Shown here one piece after another: positions 25,955 through 34,777 of a DNA stretch of 64,000 bases. The stretch is from NCBI RefSeq assembly GCF_003946145.1, contig NZ_RHOC01000008.1, positions 1 to 64,000 of the forward strand, in the 5' to 3' direction. A program made the position numbers and the translations under genes. The notes beneath the pieces were generated by a model. It did not search any database. It worked only from the letters and a program-made list of their open reading frames with translations, and was not told where the DNA came from. This stretch comes from Levilactobacillus huananensis. GTDB taxonomy: Bacteria; Bacillota; Bacilli; Lactobacillales; Lactobacillaceae. Each line of letters opens with the position of its first letter. The stretch's first letter is position 1.

Positions 25955-27028
25955 ATGATCAAACCACAACCCTTACATATCGGTGACTCCGTCGCCATTG
26001 TCAGCCTTTCTAGCGGCGTTCTGGGAGAACCCTTTGCCGCCCATGAACTTGCACGAGGTCAACGTCGACTCCACGAGTTGGGCTTAAAGCCCATCACAAT
26101 GCCCAACGCCCTCAAGGGTCAGGCCTACTTGGATGCCCATCCAGAAGCCCGCGCCGCCGATCTCAAGACGGCCTTCACCACCCCGAAGATCAAGGGCGTC
26201 TTCTGTGCTATTGGGGGAATCGATACCTTCCGACTGGCCCCCTACTTATTCGAGGATCCAGAATTCGTAGCTGCCGTGCGTCAACATCCAAAACTCTTTA
26301 CCGGTTTCTCTGACACAACCGTCAATCACCTGATGTTGCGGCGTCTGGGGCTCACGACGTACTATGGTCCTAACCTGCTCAACGACTTGGCGGAACTGGG
26401 ACCAAACTTGTTGCCTTATACCCGACGGACCCTCACGCGTTACTTTGAAAACCCTCAGACGACCGCAATTACCAGTAGTCCCTTCTGGTATGAGGAACGC
26501 ACCGACTTTTCCCTAGCCGCCGTGGGCACACCGCGAGTCAGTCATCCCGAACGCCGCGGTTATCAGGTTCTACGCGGCCAAGGTCGTCTCACTGGTCGCC
26601 TGTTAGGCGGCTGCATCGACAGCTTAAATAGTCTGCTCACGGATGCCCACTACCCGGATGAACCTGCGATAGCCGCTCACTATCATCTTTTACCCACACC
26701 AGAAGAATGTCGCGGCAAGATTCTCTTCCTAGAAACCAGCGAGGAACACCCAACTCCCGACGCCTATGCTGCCATGTTGGCTAATCTCACCCAGGCCGGA
26801 ATCTTAGGAAACGTCGCCGCCATCCTCATGGGTAAGCCTCAAAATGAGATCTATTATGATGCCTACTGCCACGAATTATTAGCCGCAACGCGTCAGTTCC
26901 ACACACCAATCATGGCTAATTTAAACTTTGGTCACGCCTATCCACGGACCGCCTTGCCCTATGAGGCGTTGGCCCAAATAGATCTCGACCAACGGAAGCT
27001 CACGATTTTAGAACCTTACTTTGCTTAA
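25955..27028 (+). CDS. S66 family peptidase (LD-carboxypeptidase / MccF-like)
   Basis: 357 residues. The nucleophile Ser lies in FTGFSDTTVNHLML, the catalytic Glu in LFLETSEEHP and the His in NFGHAYPR. GDSVAIVSLSSG at the N-terminus and AIGGIDTFRL complete the S66 pattern. No signal peptide, so cytosolic. Family members cleave L,D-peptide bonds in murein tetrapeptides or hydrolyse microcin-C-type peptidyl-nucleotides; the large insert (about 160-190) fits the MccF-like side. RBS GGAGG. It has its own terminator. Confidence 0.9.
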   Translation: MIKPQPLHIGDSVAIVSLSSGVLGEPFAAHELARGQRRLHELGLKPITMPNALKGQAYLDAHPEARAADLKTAFTTPKIKGVFCAIGGIDTFRLAPYLFEDPEFVAAVRQHPKLFTGFSDTTVNHLMLRRLGLTTYYGPNLLNDLAELGPNLLPYTRRTLTRYFENPQTTAITSSPFWYEERTDFSLAAVGTPRVSHPERRGYQVLRGQGRLTGRLLGGCIDSLNSLLTDAHYPDEPAIAAHYHLLPTPEECRGKILFLETSEEHPTPDAYAAMLANLTQAGILGNVAAILMGKPQNEIYYDAYCHELLAATRQFHTPIMANLNFGHAYPRTALPYEALAQIDLDQRKLTILEPYFA

Positions 27029-27043
27029 AGACTTAGAAATACT

Positions 27044-27089
27044 AAAGAGCCACCAGAACTGGATTTCTGTCCAGACATGGTGGCTCTTT
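27044..27089 (+). terminator. Terminator of the S66 peptidase gene
   Basis: 12-bp perfect stem (27044-27055 / 27078-27089) with an internal second hairpin. Confidence 0.82.
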
Positions 27090-27274
27090 CTAGTGACATA
27101 ACACACTGATAAATGCTTTCGATTAACCTTGTCTTCGGCTGACGGCCTATCAATATCTCCTAAGCAGGCACTCGTCTTATCATTTGGCTAATTCAAACCA
27201 ACGGCGTAGCCAACTCGAGCCCTCATTTTACCCCAACAGCCCTGCCGTCCGTCATGGCCAGTGGGACTGTTGCT

Positions 27275-28006
27275 TTAATTAGCTTTTGCCTTCTCACGAT
27301 ACACTTCGACACAGAAATTCTTCTGACCACAATGCGGACAGGTTACCTTTCTAGCTCGGATGTTGTGCCGCGCAAAGAAGGCCTCCTTGAATGCGGGATT
27401 AAAGACTGTCCCGCAGTTGGGACAAGCGTAACTCACTGAACGAAGATAATCCCAGCTAATCCAACTCGCCCCGGCAATCACAATGACCATGCCAATGACG
27501 AAGAACCACCAGTTTCCCGTGAAGAGTGCATAAATAAACGTGCCCCACTCAATAATTCCAAGAATCCCACCAAATCCAAACAGCCGTAAACGAACGCGTC
27601 TTAATCCTTGTTTGTTTGCCATCATGTGTTCCATGTCAGTAATGGATTGAATCGAAACGTCAGTAAAGTCGGGTAGACTGCGTTGAATCAGACGAAGCGT
27701 CCGTAATTTCTCTGTGTTCTCTGCCTGTTCCGCCAGTAATTGGTGCTCCTGCTGGGTCAAAGCATCGGCTAGAACGCGATTGGCTTGATCGCTATCTAAA
27801 ATTTCTTGAATCGCCGCTAGCGAGAGGTCCATCCCTTTGAGTAACCGAATTAACTTGAGCCGTTGCAAGTCCGTCTCCGCGTATCGCCGGCGGCCCCCGG
27901 CCGTCACGGCTGTTGGGGGTAAGAGTCCCTTCTGATCGTAATACTGGAGTGTCCGCACCGAAACGTGACCCAACTTGGCTAATTCTCCTGTTGAATAATC
28001 TGACAT
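27275..28006 (-). CDS. MerR regulator fused to membrane helices and a C-terminal zinc ribbon
   Basis: 243 residues. The N-terminal MerR HTH (about 1-70: STGELAKLGHVSVRTLQYYD, GLLPP, LQRLKLIRLLKGMDLSLAAI) is followed by a coiled-coil linker. Two hydrophobic helices then lie at about 150-200 (LFGFGGILGIIEWGTFIYAL, FFVIGMVIVIAGASWISW). The tail has two CxxC pairs (ACPNCG and TCPHCG, 25-30 residues apart), a rubredoxin-like zinc ribbon. ATG 28006 has TAGGAGG 8 nt upstream. It probably regulates itself from a 19-bp-spacer promoter. Confidence 0.87.
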   Translation of the reverse strand: MSDYSTGELAKLGHVSVRTLQYYDQKGLLPPTAVTAGGRRRYAETDLQRLKLIRLLKGMDLSLAAIQEILDSDQANRVLADALTQQEHQLLAEQAENTEKLRTLRLIQRSLPDFTDVSIQSITDMEHMMANKQGLRRVRLRLFGFGGILGIIEWGTFIYALFTGNWWFFVIGMVIVIAGASWISWDYLRSVSYACPNCGTVFNPAFKEAFFARHNIRARKVTCPHCGQKNFCVEVYREKAKAN

Positions 28007-28022
28007 GGGTTCACCTCCTATA

Positions 28023-28061
28023 CCCTTGTTATACCTGATGACGTGGCGTGACAAGCAAGGG
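28023..28061 (-). promoter_or_regulatory. MerR-type promoter with 19-bp spacer
   Basis: On the minus strand, TTGCTT (28058-28053), a 19-nt spacer, then TATAAC (28033-28028): the over-long spacer typical of MerR-activated promoters. An outer inverted repeat CCCTTG / CAAGGG (28023-28028 / 28056-28061) brackets it. The sequence TTATACCTGATGA at 28029-28041 recurs at 28138-28150. Confidence 0.6.
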
Positions 28062-28334
28062 GTCTGCTCAATCTTTTTGAATTTTCTCAAAATTAGTCGT
28101 TTCCCCAATCAATTTCCCGGGTTATTACTGGCTCCATTATACCTGATGATTGGAAACTAGCCGATAGAAATGATGTTGCCGACTAATGGTTCCCCCGTCG
28201 AATCAGTCCACGGTTCTTATGCCTTTAGCCATTCATAAAATTTATTTCAGGGCGACCCATAGCCGTGCCCCCAGAAGACAGTCAGGCTTCTCTTACTCAG
28301 CCAGCCTAAGAACTCTTCTCAGTAGAACACAAAA

Positions 28335-28362
28335 AGCGCCATTCCCGACGAGGAATGGCGCT
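28335..28362 (-). terminator. Terminator of the nucleoside-pathway operon
   Basis: 11-bp perfect stem (28335-28345 / 28352-28362) followed by TTTTT on the minus strand, 13 nt after the nucleoside hydrolase stop. Confidence 0.88.
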
Positions 28363-28375
28363 AGTTTCAAATCGA

Positions 28376-29314
28376 TTACTTGTTGAAAGTCTTCAAAGAA
28401 TCCTTGATCAATTGGATAAAGGCCGGACGGTCAATATCTAACAGAACTTCAGTATTCTTAGGCTTCCCAGTGAGTTCATAGTAGTCACAAACCGTTTCAC
28501 CACGAACCAATTCACCTTCAGTTTCCACATCAACGTTCATCAATTCGCTCTTGAACATTTCTGGATGGAGCATCCAGGCAATGGTACATGGATCATGTAG
28601 TGGCGCACCCTTGAAGCCCCACTTTGGATTTTCGTGGTAGACTTCGAAGAAGCTCAGCAAACCGCGGAACGCGTGGGCAACCGGGTTGTCGATCTCGTCT
28701 AACGATTCAATTTCTGGCTTCAGGATTTGGGCTTTGTGGGTCACGTTCAGTGGCGCCATTGTTAGCGGAATCCCAGCGTTCAAGACAATCTTAGCGGCTT
28801 CTGGGTCCACGTAGATGTTGAATTCTACGGATGGGGTCCAGTTACCTAAGCCCATGGCACCACCCATGAAGACGATCCGTTCGATCTTGCTCTTCAATTC
28901 TGGGTAGACCCGTAAGAACAACGCAATGTTGGTCATTGGGCCGGTAACCACTAAGGTTACCTTGTCATCACTTTCGCGTAAGGTCTTGGCAATCAGCTCG
29001 ATAGCCGTCATGTCCTGAACCTTGAAGTCTGGTTCGGCAAGGTCAGCCCCGTCCAAACCGGACTTACCATGCACGTTTCCGGCCGTTTCCAACGGCTTCA
29101 TGAGCGGTGTCCGGTTCCCACCGGCCACTGGAATCTCTTGGTGGTGCATCAACGTCAAGAGACGCATTGCATTATTCAACGTCTTCTCTGGGGTTTGGTT
29201 CCCGGCAGAAGAAGTGACCGCTAATAAGTCAATCTCAGGATTGGCTAACGCCAACATCATGTTGAGGGCGTCATCGTGACCGGGGTCACAGTCCATAATA
29301 ATCTTTGTTGTCAT
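28376..29314 (-). CDS. Ribonucleoside hydrolase (IunH/Rih family)
   Basis: 312 residues. The calcium/ribose site DCDPGHDD (Asp10, Asp14, Asp15) is intact, as are [30 protein letters not shown] and the C-terminal [10 protein letters not shown] with the ligand Asp. It cleaves the N-glycosidic bond of ribonucleosides to base plus ribose in the cytosol. Base preference is unclear. It is the last gene of an operon with the NupC transporter, PfkB kinase, alcohol dehydrogenase and TrpF-like barrel. AAGGAG stands about 9 nt before the ATG at 29314. Confidence 0.93.
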   Translation of the reverse strand: MTTKIIMDCDPGHDDALNMMLALANPEIDLLAVTSSAGNQTPEKTLNNAMRLLTLMHHQEIPVAGGNRTPLMKPLETAGNVHGKSGLDGADLAEPDFKVQDMTAIELIAKTLRESDDKVTLVVTGPMTNIALFLRVYPELKSKIERIVFMGGAMGLGNWTPSVEFNIYVDPEAAKIVLNAGIPLTMAPLNVTHKAQILKPEIESLDEIDNPVAHAFRGLLSFFEVYHENPKWGFKGAPLHDPCTIAWMLHPEMFKSELMNVDVETEGELVRGETVCDYYELTGKPKNTEVLLDIDRPAFIQLIKDSLKTFNK

Positions 29315-29340
29315 GTCAGATAGCTCCTTATCTAAAGTCA

Positions 29341-29736
29341 TTAGTGGGTTGATTTAACCGTTACTTTGCTAAGTTGACTACAGGTCTTGAACCATAGCAG
29401 GTTGACCCCGATGCCGACGAGACTGCCGACAATGACGAGGCTCAGCAGGCCAGTTGCCTGACTCAAGTTGGAAACGGCTGTCACCAACGAACTGACGAAT
29501 CCAAACGAATAAACGATAATCACAAATTCCATTAATCCTACCGCGTGGCGCCGATCACGAAGCACGTTGATCGCGCTCCAGACGTAAAGCACGAGAGCAA
29601 ACGCCACGGTATTAATCATGGGGCGAATGGCGGCCGCGTTACTCGTCAGCACTGTCACACCCAGATTCGTGGCAACAAATAGGAACCAAGAACCCAGCAT
29701 CAACGGTAATAATTTTTTGAGTTTCGTTTTCACCAT
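29341..29736 (-). CDS. Small four-helix membrane protein of the nucleoside operon
   Basis: 131 residues with four predicted membrane helices (about 10-30, 38-60, 68-88, 95-117) and positively charged loops and ends. I recognise no family. It lies between nupC (13 nt away) and the nucleoside hydrolase, so it is co-transcribed. It may assist transport or be an unrelated passenger; no catalytic motif is visible. Confidence 0.75.
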   Translation of the reverse strand: MVKTKLKKLLPLMLGSWFLFVATNLGVTVLTSNAAAIRPMINTVAFALVLYVWSAINVLRDRRHAVGLMEFVIIVYSFGFVSSLVTAVSNLSQATGLLSLVIVGSLVGIGVNLLWFKTCSQLSKVTVKSTH

Positions 29737-29749
29737 TCAAACCTCCTAA

Positions 29750-30943
29750 TTAGAAGTACAGACCAACGATAGTCCCAGTAAGAACAGAAGCCAAGGTGGC
29801 TCCTAACAGCAACTTCATGGAGAACTTGGCAACGTAACCACCTTGTTCAGCACTGATGGACTTGATAGAACCCGTAACGATCCCGATCGTCCCAAAGTTG
29901 GCGAAGGATACCAGGTAAGCAGAGATGATGGCGTTAGCCTTAGCACTCAACCCACCGGCGATAGCATGTAAGCTCCCCATGGCAACGAATTCGTTGGTAA
30001 TCAACTTGGTTGCCATCAAACTCCCAACCTTCATGGATTCATGTAAAGGAACACCCATTAAGAAGGCAACTGGTGAGAAGACGTAACCAATTAAGTCAGT
30101 AAATGAAATGTGGATAATAGCAGTAAAGCTATTGTTTAAGAACGTCACCAGGGCAACGAACCCGATTAGCATGGCACCAACAGTGATAGCTAAGTTGAAT
30201 CCATCGGTGATGTAAGTTCCTAAAACTTGGAAGAATGGTTCTTGCTTCTTCTCGGAAATCTGAACCAATTCATCATTGGCTTCAGTCTCGTAAGGGTTGA
30301 TAATGCAAGAAACAATCAATGCAGACAAGATGTTCAAGAAAACGGCAACAACAACGAACTTGCCGGGAACCATCTTCATGTATGAAGCTAGCATTGCGGC
30401 TGAAACGGCACTCATTGCTGAGGCACAAATGGTGTAAAGACGTTGTTCATTCAGTTTTGGGATTTGTTCCTTAACCGTCAAGAAGACTTCTGGTTGACCC
30501 AGAATGGCCGTTGATACGGCAAAGTAACTTTCAAGTTCACCCATACCGGCAATCTTGTTCAAAATCCAACCAGTCCACTTGATGATAAATGGTAAGACTT
30601 TGATGTAGTTCAGGATCCCAACCAATGCGGAAATAAAGACAATTGGCATCAGTACGTTGAGGAAGAAGACGGAGGCACCCGGCTTGATGGCTAACCCACC
30701 AAAGACGAAGTCAACACCACCGGCAGCTTGACCCATCAACCAGCTGAAGAAGCCGGAGATTCCGGCTAAAGTCTTAATCCCACCGGAAGTATGTAAACAA
30801 AGAAACGAGATAATGATTTGCAAAGCAAACAGAATTCCCATTCGTTTGTACTTGATGTGCTTACGGTCGGAACTAACCAGCCAGCCAATCCCGAAGACTA
30901 ATGCTAGCCCAGTTAACAAGAAAACAAAATTCATTATGTTCAC
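29750..30943 (-). CDS. nupC: Concentrative nucleoside transporter, NupC family
   Basis: 397 residues with about 10 membrane helices. Gate, nucleoside-recognition and C-terminal CNT domains are recognisable: GQPEVFLTVKEQIPKL (re-entrant hairpin 1 region), SGGIK near the N-terminus, MKVGSLMATKLITNEFVAM (helix 7b/hairpin 2) and SFANFGTIGIVTGSIKSIS. It imports nucleosides with protons or sodium. Here it feeds the hydrolase and the kinases encoded beside it. It lies 11 nt after the dehydrogenase stop codon. Confidence 0.93.
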   Translation of the reverse strand: MNIMNFVFLLTGLALVFGIGWLVSSDRKHIKYKRMGILFALQIIISFLCLHTSGGIKTLAGISGFFSWLMGQAAGGVDFVFGGLAIKPGASVFFLNVLMPIVFISALVGILNYIKVLPFIIKWTGWILNKIAGMGELESYFAVSTAILGQPEVFLTVKEQIPKLNEQRLYTICASAMSAVSAAMLASYMKMVPGKFVVVAVFLNILSALIVSCIINPYETEANDELVQISEKKQEPFFQVLGTYITDGFNLAITVGAMLIGFVALVTFLNNSFTAIIHISFTDLIGYVFSPVAFLMGVPLHESMKVGSLMATKLITNEFVAMGSLHAIAGGLSAKANAIISAYLVSFANFGTIGIVTGSIKSISAEQGGYVAKFSMKLLLGATLASVLTGTIVGLYF

Positions 30944-30954
30944 CCTTTTTCCTT

Positions 30955-32124
30955 TTAGTCGAGGCGCTTACCGAAACCAGCTAACAGTTTGGCAGCAACC
31001 TGTTCGTTCATTTCTCCAGGCATGTTGCTTGCGAATTGTTCGTTTGCAACGGCCTTGGCGTTGGAGACAACTTGTTCGGAAGAGATGCCGTAATCGCTGA
31101 ATGGGTGTAAGCCCAAGACATCGTCACGGAAGTGTTGGTACTGCTTAACTGCGGCAGAAGCACGATCAGCCATGGATTCATCTTCGGCATAGTTCAACCC
31201 GAGGATTTGGCCGATTTCGGCAACCTTTTCAGGCATCAGTTCACTAACGGCGGTCAAGACACTTGGTAAGGCGTAGGCAACAGCTTCACCATGAACAATG
31301 TGGTACTTGGAACCCAAGATGTGAGCCATTGAGTGACCCGCGTTAGTTCCGGCATTGTTCAACATCCAACCGGCTAAGGCCGCGGCAACCATCACTTCTT
31401 GACGTGCCTTACGGTTTTGGCCGTCCTTTACGGCAGTTGGCAAGTAGTTGGCTAACAGGAACATGACCTTTTCACAAATAGCGTCGGTGATTGGGCTGGA
31501 AAGCCGTGACGTGTACCCTTCAGCAGCGTGAGAGAAGGCATCCAAACCAGTGGCAATCGTCATCTTAGTTGGTAACGATAACAACAGATCAGGGTTCAAG
31601 ATGGCATATTCACTGACAGCGTTGTCAGAAAGAATCGCCAACTTCTTTTCAGTCTTCACATCAGTTACGACGAGGGCGTTGGACATTTCACTCCCAGTAC
31701 CGGAAGTCGTTGGCACGGCGATCAGACCCTTGCAGACCTTGATTTCCTTCTTAGGATCCGTGTAATCCATGATGTCGCCACCATTGGTCCGCACGATGTT
31801 AACCCCACGAGCAACGTCGATTGAGCTCCCACCACCAATGGCGATAATACTATCAGCCTTGGCTGCTTCGAAAGCTGTAACCCCGTCACGAATGGTTTGT
31901 GCAGGTGGATCGGAAACCACTTTATCAAAGACGGCGACATCAATGCCGTTATCCTTTAACAATTTTTGCGTATCCTGAACCAATTGAACCTTGGCGAGGA
32001 AGCCGTCCATGATGAATAATGGCCGGTGATAATTTTCGGTTTGTAAAACTTCAAGAACCGTTTGTGCCAGATTATCGGTATCGATAACCTTGACGCGTTG
32101 TAGTAATTTAACATCCAAACTCAT
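30955..32124 (-). CDS. Iron-containing (group III) alcohol dehydrogenase
   Basis: 389 residues. NAD-binding IIAIGGGSSIDVARGVNI and VPTTSGTGSEMSNALV are intact. The metal ligands are visible as Asp and His in TGLDAFSHAAEGY, then His in GHSMAHILG and HGEAVAYALP. It reversibly oxidises an alcohol or reduces an aldehyde/ketone with NAD(H). Its presence with a nucleoside hydrolase, kinases and a TrpF-like barrel suggests a redox step on a sugar or sugar phosphate released from a nucleoside (inference). It lies 5 nt from the YczE-like gene. Confidence 0.92.
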   Translation of the reverse strand: MSLDVKLLQRVKVIDTDNLAQTVLEVLQTENYHRPLFIMDGFLAKVQLVQDTQKLLKDNGIDVAVFDKVVSDPPAQTIRDGVTAFEAAKADSIIAIGGGSSIDVARGVNIVRTNGGDIMDYTDPKKEIKVCKGLIAVPTTSGTGSEMSNALVVTDVKTEKKLAILSDNAVSEYAILNPDLLLSLPTKMTIATGLDAFSHAAEGYTSRLSSPITDAICEKVMFLLANYLPTAVKDGQNRKARQEVMVAAALAGWMLNNAGTNAGHSMAHILGSKYHIVHGEAVAYALPSVLTAVSELMPEKVAEIGQILGLNYAEDESMADRASAAVKQYQHFRDDVLGLHPFSDYGISSEQVVSNAKAVANEQFASNMPGEMNEQVAAKLLAGFGKRLD

Positions 32125-32129
32125 TCTAT

Positions 32130-32759
32130 CTAGCTTCTTTCTAGGATTAATCGTTTTCTGAAGACTGAGCTCAACGCTTGAATCGTCGGACCAGTGGTCA
32201 GTGCGGTTAAGATGGTAATAATCCCGAATTTACCACCTAATAAAATACCAATAATGATAAGACCCACGTCGAAGGTAATCTTGCTGCGACGCATGCTCCA
32301 TCCGGTAAAGTCCCGGAGTGTTAGCATGAAGCCGCTGAAGGGGTCAACGCCGATATCGGCGGCAACAAAGAGGCTAATCCCTAGGTAATACAGGGAAATC
32401 CCAGCGACCCCACCAATCGACCGACCCAACAACGTCGTGGAGGTGAAAATCAAGGGGTACAGGTACGACCCGATTGACACGAACAGACCGTAAGGCACCA
32501 GATACATCAAGGTGCCCCAGCTTGCGTAATGCCGCCCGATAAAGAACAGGGCCACGATTAACACCACATTCAAGTAATTAGAAACCGTTCCTAATTGCGC
32601 TTGCTCAAGATGGAAGGTTGTCCGTAACCCGTCGTAAATAATGCCCACAGGGTCATTACCCAACTGGGTATTATTGTTAAAGGCAACCCCAATACAAACT
32701 AGAAATATTCCTAGGAAGGCTAGAGCAACGGTTTTGGGCGTATAACGTTTCGATGACAA
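32130..32759 (-). CDS. YczE/YitT-like integral membrane protein
   Basis: About 209 residues with five or six membrane helices. The repeated pattern LGIFLVCIGVAFNNNTQLGNDP and LGISLFVAADIGVDPFSG (glycine-rich turn after a helix, then DP) is typical of the YczE/YitT membrane family, whose function is unknown. The start is probably TTG at 32759, which has AGGAGG 10 nt upstream; the TTG at 32786 would place this RBS inside the gene. It sits between the TrpF-like and dehydrogenase genes. A similar membrane protein accompanies the second dehydrogenase/kinase operon at 37918. Confidence 0.78.
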   Translation of the reverse strand: MSSKRYTPKTVALAFLGIFLVCIGVAFNNNTQLGNDPVGIIYDGLRTTFHLEQAQLGTVSNYLNVVLIVALFFIGRHYASWGTLMYLVPYGLFVSIGSYLYPLIFTSTTLLGRSIGGVAGISLYYLGISLFVAADIGVDPFSGFMLTLRDFTGWSMRRSKITFDVGLIIIGILLGGKFGIITILTALTTGPTIQALSSVFRKRLILERS

Positions 32760-32789
32760 CTCTCTAACGCCTCCTATGCGATTCAAAAA

Positions 32790-33482
32790 TTAAAGGCCTA
32801 ACTTCTTAGCGGCAGCATCTGCGGCTTCACAGAATGCCTTAACCTTTGGGATATCTTTTTCCATGTTTCCGCCTTCGTACTTGATACTGGTCTTCGTCAA
32901 TGAGTCGACCCCGTATGGGCGAATCTTTTCAATGGCTTCGGCAACGTTGTCAGGTCCCATACCACCGGCTTCAATAACTGGTACGTTAACTTCCTTAACG
33001 ATCTGAGCGTCGATATTCCAGTCATGGGTCACACCACTGGCACCGATCCCAGTATCTGGTGCTAAACCAGAGTCCAACAGGATGTAGTCAACGAATGGCG
33101 CGAAAGCCTTGGCACGCGCAATGGCCCCTTCGCCATCAACCAGAACGGCTTGCATCAGTTCGGTGTGCGGTGCAACTTTCTTCAAGCGCTTAGCAAATTC
33201 AGCATCGGCAGCGTAACCATCACCAGCAATGTGTAAGATGTCTGGTTGGATACGTTCGGCAAGTTGGAGCATTTCTTCAGGGTCGTTTGTCAACATGATC
33301 GCAACGGAGGTTACGCCACGGCGCTTAGCTTCAGCGAAAATCTTGTCAACCCGATCTAGGGGAACACGGTGAGCTGGAACACCACCATGTTGCATAGGCA
33401 CAAGTCCGATGTTGTCGGCCCCAGCTTCCATAGTCTTAACGGATTCGTCGTACTGAATCAAAGAATAAATTTGCTTAATCAT
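32790..33482 (-). CDS. Phosphoribosylanthranilate isomerase-like (TrpF-like) TIM barrel, catalytic Cys missing
   Basis: 230 residues, clearly TrpF fold: AGADNIGLVP, then VAIMLTNDPEEMLQLAERIQ, ILHIAGD, VDYILLDSG and the phosphate-binding VIEAGGMGPDNVAEAIEKI. The Asp of LLDS (general acid in TrpF) is kept. The N-terminal KICG motif with the general-base Cys is replaced by KQIYSLI, and the SGVE segment near the C-terminus by TKTSI. It is therefore not a tryptophan-pathway TrpF. It probably isomerises another phosphorylated sugar or ribosylamine from the nucleoside pathway (inference). RBS GAGGAGAG. Confidence 0.82.
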   Translation of the reverse strand: MIKQIYSLIQYDESVKTMEAGADNIGLVPMQHGGVPAHRVPLDRVDKIFAEAKRRGVTSVAIMLTNDPEEMLQLAERIQPDILHIAGDGYAADAEFAKRLKKVAPHTELMQAVLVDGEGAIARAKAFAPFVDYILLDSGLAPDTGIGASGVTHDWNIDAQIVKEVNVPVIEAGGMGPDNVAEAIEKIRPYGVDSLTKTSIKYEGGNMEKDIPKVKAFCEAADAAAKKLGL

Positions 33483-33498
33483 AAATTACTCTCTCCTC

Positions 33499-34455
33499 TT
33501 ATTTTGAAATGGTTAAAGTTGCCAGCTTCTGATCCACTAACTCTGGTGTGATATCTGGCACTGACTTGGTGCTTTCAAGGGCGATGCTAGATGCGGCCTG
33601 GGCAATCTTACCCGTTTCTTCCAATGACCGGTTAGGGTCTAAGAAGTGGCTCCAGGTAATCGCAGCCATCCCACAGTCCCCAGCACCGTTAGCGTTGACG
33701 ATGTCGGTCTTGAAGATTGGGACGTGAACCATTTCTTCATGGTTGGCACACAGGATACCATCGGCACCCAATGAGATGTAAATGTTCTTCATCCCGGTAG
33801 CCAGGAGCACCTTAGCGGCCTTTTCTGCGGACGCAGTATCGGTAATTTCAACGCCACTGAGCAGCGAAGCTTCCAAAGCATTCGGCTTCAAGGTGTCCAT
33901 CTTACCCAAGATGTGGGCAAAGTGTGGCGCCTTCACAACGGAAACCGTGTCCCCAAAGAGTGGCACCGTCACGTTGTCTCCCAACCAGTCGATAGCTTCC
34001 TGCGAGATGTTCGCATCAATCAGACAGATAGCAGCATTGTTAATGAAGTCGAGGCGCTTAGCCAAAAACTCTGGCGTAATCTGTTCACAGATAGCCATGT
34101 CATTCACACCCACCAGCATGTCACCCGTTTCGTCGGTGATGTACATGTAGGTTGAAGAACGGGACCCCTTGACCAATTCGGCTTGGTCCAACATGATGTG
34201 GTTTTCTTCACAAGACTTTGCTAGTAAGTGACCATTGTAGTCATCACCATACACCGTAATGAGATGGGTAGGGACTTCTAAATGAGCCAAATTTTGGGCG
34301 ATGTTTTGACCCACACCACCGACAGCCATTCCAACTTTACCAATATTGGAATCACGCTGAATGACCTTTTGACTAGGCATCCCGAAGATGTCCATGTTCA
34401 TACCACCAACTACAACGACGTAGCCTGAGTGCTTTTTCAAATTCTGGCTATCCAT
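33499..34455 (-). CDS. PfkB family kinase, pseudouridine kinase-like (PsuK/YeiC/YeiI group)
   Basis: 318 residues from the ATG at 34455 (AAGGAGG 8 nt upstream). VVVGGMNMDIFG, RDSNIGKVGMAVGGVGQNIA and NDMAICEQITPEFL are hallmarks of the pseudouridine/ribonucleoside kinase branch. The catalytic NGAGDCGMAA (GAGD at 257-260) is intact. It should phosphorylate a nucleoside or ribose-like sugar with ATP. No PsuG glycosidase is present in the window, so pseudouridine itself may not be the substrate. It is the first gene of the seven-gene operon ending at 28376, and has a strong promoter with a candidate operator. Confidence 0.88.
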   Translation of the reverse strand: MDSQNLKKHSGYVVVVGGMNMDIFGMPSQKVIQRDSNIGKVGMAVGGVGQNIAQNLAHLEVPTHLITVYGDDYNGHLLAKSCEENHIMLDQAELVKGSRSSTYMYITDETGDMLVGVNDMAICEQITPEFLAKRLDFINNAAICLIDANISQEAIDWLGDNVTVPLFGDTVSVVKAPHFAHILGKMDTLKPNALEASLLSGVEITDTASAEKAAKVLLATGMKNIYISLGADGILCANHEEMVHVPIFKTDIVNANGAGDCGMAAITWSHFLDPNRSLEETGKIAQAASSIALESTKSVPDITPELVDQKLATLTISK

Positions 34456-34506
34456 TTCCATTGCCTCCTTCAGGGCTGGAACTATAAACAAATGTTTATC
34501 TAAGTA

Positions 34507-34551
34507 ATCATTTGATACTATCAGAATATAATCTCCAGAGTCCTTTGTCAA
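34507..34551 (-). promoter_or_regulatory. Promoter of the nucleoside-pathway operon with candidate operator
   Basis: On the minus strand, TTGACA (34551-34546), 17-nt spacer, TATTCT (34528-34523). A short dyad ATCA-aa-TGAT (34507-34516) overlaps the expected start site. The same TCATTTGAT core lies upstream of the fusion regulator (35938-35946). Confidence 0.72.
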
Positions 34552-34669
34552 TAGGATCGTAAGCGGTTGCAATGTTTTGAGGCTGTTTGCTCACCTTTCC
34601 ACATTCCAAAAACCCGTGTCAGTCTGGTGATCGGCTTCCCTTCTAATTTACTTTTTCACAAGCAAAAAA

Positions 34670-34702
34670 AGTGAGATCAAATTTTTATCATTTGATCTCA
34701 CT
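34670..34702 (-). terminator. Terminator of the regulator gene
   Basis: 12-bp perfect stem (34670-34681 / 34691-34702) with TTTTTTT on the minus strand. Because of it, the regulator and the kinase operon are separate transcripts. Confidence 0.88.
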
Positions 34703-34777
34703 TCGCTATAAGTTCATTTTAATGGTTGCCGGCGACCGGCGTACCAAAGATGTGGTTAAAGACGCCCCCGATCACCA

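Noticed and set aside
33499-34455. Assigning the kinase firmly as pseudouridine kinase
   Set aside because: The sequence is PsuK-like, but the partner glycosidase PsuG is absent, so only the kinase group is claimed.
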